From: Bacteroidota bacterium
GTDB lineage: Bacteria > Bacteroidota > Bacteroidia > Chitinophagales > Chitinophagaceae
NCBI GenBank assembly: GCA_023391015.1
Contig: JAEWBT010000128.1
Location: 1 to 24,098 of the forward strand
Direction of reading: 5' to 3'
Length of the DNA: 24,098 nt
The position numbers were made by a program, and so were the translations under genes. The notes under the pieces are model-generated. The model made no database searches, was not told the origin of the DNA, and saw only the letters and a list, made by a program, of their open reading frames with translations. Position 1 is the stretch's first letter; each line of letters begins with the position of its first letter. Below are positions 22,201 to 24,098 of the stretch, one piece after another.

Positions 22201-22716
22201 GGTGTCCAGAAATATTTTGACAGGCGCTTCGCTGGGATGGTCTTCGTCCAGGGCGTAAATAAAAGTGCTGTCCCAATGCGTTACCTGCACACGGATGCGC
22301 TCGTGTTTTCGGGCAGACCTGCGGGCAGGCTTTGGAGTTGGATTTTCCGGAAAAAAAGACACCAGTATTTCCGGAATTTCCACCTTAAAGAAATAGCCAA
22401 TCGCCTCGCAAACCGCTTTGAGACTTTGGCTGTAATCTTCCGGCGTGGGCACAAAACCTTGGTGTAACACCCGGTTCGCCGCGATGCGGAAAGCGTTTAT
22501 CGCAAAGGTTTTAGGGGCATCCAGGCCTGTTTTCCGGCACACATAATTGAGGCGGGAAAAAAGATTGGAAAACTGAACGCTTTCGCCAGCGGTCATCGCC
22601 TTGCAGGCCCGTTGCAATACCGCCCGCATTTTAGAAACCTTCTGCGCTAAGGGGCTTTCTGCAGCATGAATAGCGATTAGCGCATCCAAAAAATCAGCTC
22701 CGGTCAGGGTCTTCAT
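19189..22716 (-). CDS. Dna2-like PD-(D/E)XK nuclease fused to SF1 helicase
   Basis: This 1175-residue protein probably unwinds and trims DNA in repair or flap processing. The first 230 residues are not recognised. A RecB/Cas4-type nuclease follows: L-L-G-N-I-A-N-L-F, D347 (in Q-G-R-L-D-L-L) and E362-L-K364 (in V-I-E-L-K-S-G-K), then Q-S-Q-A-F-L-Y-Q. The helix that usually bears the family's His reads G-N-I-A-N instead. No CxxC group is present, so the iron-sulfur cluster of Dna2/Cas4 seems absent. A beta-rich linker (about 560-650) leads to a UPF1/Dna2-type SF1 helicase. Its motifs are G-P-P-G-T-G-K718-T, D830-E-A-S-Q, G-D-H-K-Q-L-P, T-V-E-R-F-Q-G-S-Q and N-V-A-I-T-R-A-K. The ATG at 22716 is preferred over a TTG at 22725 that falls in the -7 box. 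A defence role is possible but not supported by neighbours. Confidence 0.85.
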   Translation of the reverse strand: MKTLTGADFLDALIAIHAAESPLAQKVSKMRAVLQRACKAMTAGESVQFSNLFSRLNYVCRKTGLDAPKTFAINAFRIAANRVLHQGFVPTPEDYSQSLKAVCEAIGYFFKVEIPEILVSFFPENPTPKPARRSARKHERIRVQVTHWDSTFIYALDEDHPSEAPVKIFLDTDGENGAFKETVSQLWKGCQLNLIDVRVADDGTYHPELLILEPDYLLDVSALAECRKEHSRHPLNFLRSRLEPVLVNRHILLGNIANLFLDEIIHETPDAPVLFADAMKKAFKASPFEFATCAEIDKAFFDDAQAQFINIQTIVRKVFPQTGIDRESALLEPHFICEQLGVQGRLDLLQLQSEKGRNVVIELKSGKAPWPETNHSLIGVNHQSQAFLYQIMIQKMLGVAFRDLSTFICYSKYTDAKANLRLSAPSMAAIKEILALRNSIVANEHGVAADPTENVAQALLDGIYPHNLLTHAGTANAPFLQKYIIPQIEQFRAPLENASALELAYFHSFYAFVTREHYLSKAGEPDADSTRGISSLWLASTDEKTEAGEILTGLTILENRTESDDPFLRLRIPEYGPEFLPAFRTGDIVMLYERNNDGENVTNRQVFKGAVAQISPTEITIRVRYKQRNPAVLPQGSRYAIEPDFLDATYLAQYRGLYSFLQASQERKDLLLSQRAPVVDAYAEVTCTCETPEIARIVAKAKRAKDYFLLLGPPGTGKTSLALKALVEEFYQNPETNILLLSYTNRAVDEICDALNTVAGSPDYVRIGPELSCEPKHRHRLLDRVIGHCNKRDEVRAEIRKHRIFVGTVASLSGKTDLFRLKQFGVAIVDEASQILEPMLLGLLSAKSVRGGNAIEKFILIGDHKQLPAVVVQSSEISAVQNPQLRQIGLTDRRESLFERLFRKHQSETASPHWEMLCHHGRMHPEIAFFPNQFFYNNRLKAVPTPHQQAALPYRSWNSGNPVQQLVATQRLAFLPSAKHPDDKTAKTNTNEAATVVRLLRELWDLCRQNNLELVADEPLPTDPEKFRKISVGIITPYRAQIALLRREIHKLGIESLYDLTIDTVERFQGSQRDVILYSFCVNESYQLELLANVVEDEGQQVDRKLNVAITRAKKQLFVTGNPALLQKNPIYKSFLDCIRERGGFMEAETIASVSEDFRKISASAELFCPVEALG

Positions 22717-22722
22717 CGGGAC

Positions 22723-22730
22723 CAAAATTA
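22723..22730 (-). promoter_or_regulatory. -7 box of the nuclease-helicase gene
   Basis: On the minus strand TAATTTTG matches TAnnTTTG exactly and ends six bases before the ATG at 22716. The transcript would be leaderless or nearly so. No TTTG is present at the usual -33 distance. Confidence 0.4.
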
Positions 22731-22780
22731 GGGTGTGAAGACGGGAGCTTATTTAGCCGCTGCTGCAAATCAGGCCTTAT

Positions 22781-22811
22781 TTTCCGGAAAAATGCCCCCT
22801 ATTTCCGGAAA
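22781..22811. repeat. paired TTTCCGGAAA palindromes after the sirtuin gene
   Basis: Exact copies lie at 22781-22790 and 22802-22811, with starts 21 bases apart, and the pair begins three bases after the sirtuin stop. The two can fold into a 10-bp stem with an 11-base loop. This is the third pair in the window with the same spacing and the same place relative to a stop codon. Confidence 0.7.
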
Positions 22812-22814
22812 TTT

Positions 22815-23537
22815 TCACCCTTTAAAAGTCTCCCGTAGCTTTTCAGCAGCCAGCGGCAAACCTTCCGTAGCCGGGCGGGCAATAAACGTCCAGTTGCCGC
22901 GGTCGTGAATCAAAGGAAGATTCTGATCCACCAAAAACTTAGGCACGCCGGGCCGCACATAGTGAATCAACCCCGCAGCAGGATAGACTTGCAGCGAAGT
23001 GCCCACCACCATTAAAGCATCAGCGCGGGAAACAACATCCACCGCCAGCGCGATTGTGGGAACATCTTCGCCAAACCAAACGATATGGGGCCGCCACAGG
23101 CTGCCATCCGGCGCTTTGTCGCCTTCCACAATGTCGCTGGTTTCCGGAACGGCCAGGTGGTCGGCGTGAGGTTGGCGGGCGCTGCGCTTTTTAAAAATCT
23201 CGCCATGCAGGTGCAGTACGTTGGAAGAACCGGCGCGCTCGTGCAGGTCGTCAATGTTTTGGGTAATAATCGTTACCCGAAAATCTTTTTCCAGCTCAGC
23301 CAACGCTTGGTGCGCCGCATTGGGCTGCGCTTCGGCCACCTGCCGGCGGCGCTCGTTGTAAAAACGATTCACCATAGCCGGGTCTTTGGCAAAGGCTGCG
23401 GGCGTGGCCACATCTTCCACACGGTAATTTTCCCACAGCCCGTCGGAATCCCGAAAGGTTTTCAGACCGCTTTCGGCGGAGATGCCCGCGCCGGTAAGGA
23501 CGACCAGATGGCGCTTAGAAGCACTTTTATTTTCCAT
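22815..23537 (-). CDS. cobB: NAD-dependent protein deacylase, sirtuin class III-like
   Basis: This cytoplasmic sirtuin removes acyl groups from protein lysines using NAD+. From the ATG at 23537 it has 240 residues (a GTG one codon upstream is possible). Visible motifs are the NAD-binding T15-G-A-G-I-S-A-E-S-G, T-F-R-D, T-Q-N-I-D-D-L-H, and the catalytic H111-G. Y60-x-x-R63 (Y-N-E-R) is the SIRT5/CobB signature for succinyl-, malonyl- or glutaryl-lysine. The protein contains no cysteine at all, so the usual four-Cys zinc module is missing and replaced by a shorter basic stretch (K-K-R-S-A-R-Q-P-H). The start overlaps the end of tdh by 11 bases, pointing to one transcript with coupled translation. 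Confidence 0.9.
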   Translation of the reverse strand: MENKSASKRHLVVLTGAGISAESGLKTFRDSDGLWENYRVEDVATPAAFAKDPAMVNRFYNERRRQVAEAQPNAAHQALAELEKDFRVTIITQNIDDLHERAGSSNVLHLHGEIFKKRSARQPHADHLAVPETSDIVEGDKAPDGSLWRPHIVWFGEDVPTIALAVDVVSRADALMVVGTSLQVYPAAGLIHYVRPGVPKFLVDQNLPLIHDRGNWTFIARPATEGLPLAAEKLRETFKG

Positions 23538-24098
23538 CACGCAGATGTTGTAGCATATCCGCCGTCATCTTATCCAGGTCAAATTCCGGCTGCCAGCTCC
23601 AATCGCGGCGGGCCACAGAATCATCAATGCTGACCGGCCAGCTTTCGGCGATTTCCTGCCGGTAGTCAGGTGCGTAGGCGATTTTGAAATGTGGCAAGTG
23701 GCGCTGAATGCTTTGGGTGATTTCCTTCGGCGAAAAAGACATGGCGGAGATATTGTAAGCCATGCGCGTGGAAAGGTTTTCGGCCGGCGCTTCCATCAGC
23801 TCGATGGTGGCGCGGATGGCATCATCCATATACATCATCGGCAGGTAGGTATTTTCCCCCAGAAAAGAGGTGTATTTTCCGGAAATCAGCGCTTCGTGGT
23901 AGATAGAAACCGCATAATCGGTGGTTCCCCCACCCGGTTGTCCTTTCCAGGAAATCAATCCCGGATAGCGAATGGAGCGCACATCCAGCCCGTAGCGCCG
24001 GAAATAATACTGACACCACAGCTCGCCTGCGTATTTGGAAATGCCATAGACCGTTACCGGTTCCACCACCGTCTCCTGCGGCGTGTCCTGCTTCGGTG
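23527..24098 (-). CDS. tdh: L-threonine 3-dehydrogenase, SDR/epimerase type (5' part outside window)
   Basis: This is the C-terminal 189 residues of an extended short-chain dehydrogenase. The 5' end is beyond the window, and the frame is open to position 24096. The catalytic Y-G-I-S-K lies just after P-V-T-V. The block W-C-Q-Y-Y-F, R-Y-P-G-L-I-S, P-G-G-G-T-T-D-Y-A-V and L-P-M-M-Y-M-D-D-A-I-R-A-T is characteristic of the UDP-galactose-4-epimerase-like threonine dehydrogenase. That enzyme oxidises threonine to 2-amino-3-oxobutyrate with NAD+. Its partner, 2-amino-3-ketobutyrate CoA ligase (kbl), is not in the window. The stop overlaps the sirtuin start. A TTTCCGGAAA copy sits inside at 23876. 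Confidence 0.9.
   Translation of the reverse strand, partial: PKQDTPQETVVEPVTVYGISKYAGELWCQYYFRRYGLDVRSIRYPGLISWKGQPGGGTTDYAVSIYHEALISGKYTSFLGENTYLPMMYMDDAIRATIELMEAPAENLSTRMAYNISAMSFSPKEITQSIQRHLPHFKIAYAPDYRQEIAESWPVSIDDSVARRDWSWQPEFDLDKMTADMLQHLRDGK

Noticed and set aside
19189..23537. Sirtuin plus nuclease-helicase as a SIR2-type defence system
   Set aside because: The sirtuin is a CobB-like deacylase coupled to tdh, not a SIR2 NADase domain. A 98-base gap with a palindrome pair and a separate -7 box divides it from the helicase gene, and no mobile or defence genes are nearby.

Overview
The window looks like a chromosomal segment of a Bacteroidota bacterium, probably of the order Chitinophagales, though that rank is only inferred. 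The signs are a large secreted protein ending in a type IX secretion (T9SS) sorting domain, promoter -7 boxes of the form TAnnTTTG or TAnnTTCG, a DUF2851 protein, a short-chain-dehydrogenase-type threonine dehydrogenase, weak or absent Shine-Dalgarno sequences, and tRNAs without an encoded CCA. Base composition is even, and no integrase, transposase, phage gene or CRISPR array is visible. The content is mostly housekeeping.

Layout. 1-61: 3'-truncated tRNA-Gln on the minus strand. 214-3597: cell-elongation pair mrdA (PBP2) and rodA. 3598-3980: gene-free stretch with repeats. 3981-6020: secreted S9 peptidase, then a strong terminator. 6184-6657: haem-binding-domain protein. 6658-6913: repeats. 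6914-8722 (minus): an exported protein of unknown function and lipA. 8806-9228: OsmC-family protein, overlapping tail to tail with a DUF2851 protein (9196-10485, minus). 10615-11687: divergent FAH-family hydrolase and hotdog thioesterase. 11745-11818: tRNA-Met and its terminator. 11951-12826: cyanophycinase. 12827-13147: tandem palindromic repeats. 13148-16723: beta-helix/Ig-like T9SS cargo. 16781-17902: thiamine-binding-type protein and pyrF. 17960-19173: small exported protein and ung. 19189-22716 (minus): Dna2-like nuclease-helicase. 22815-24098 (minus): sirtuin overlapping the end of a partial tdh.

Genes that probably work together are mrdA-rodA (the transpeptidase and glycosyltransferase of lateral-wall synthesis) and tdh-sirtuin (overlapping frames). 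Two DNA-repair genes, ung and the nuclease-helicase, meet tail to tail over a shared hairpin. Other neighbours look unrelated in function.

The most unusual signal is not a gene. The palindrome TTTCCGGAAA (core TTCCGGAA) is scattered through the whole window. I count by eye about 38 copies of the 8-base core, against well under one expected by chance. It occurs in coding DNA in all three reading frames and is several-fold denser between genes. Three times it occurs as a pair with starts 21-22 bp apart just after a stop codon. I know of no description of such a motif in this phylum. There are also two copies of a roughly 75-92 bp inverted-repeat element, a tandem triple hairpin repeat, and an ATCCGT-rich palindromic repeat.
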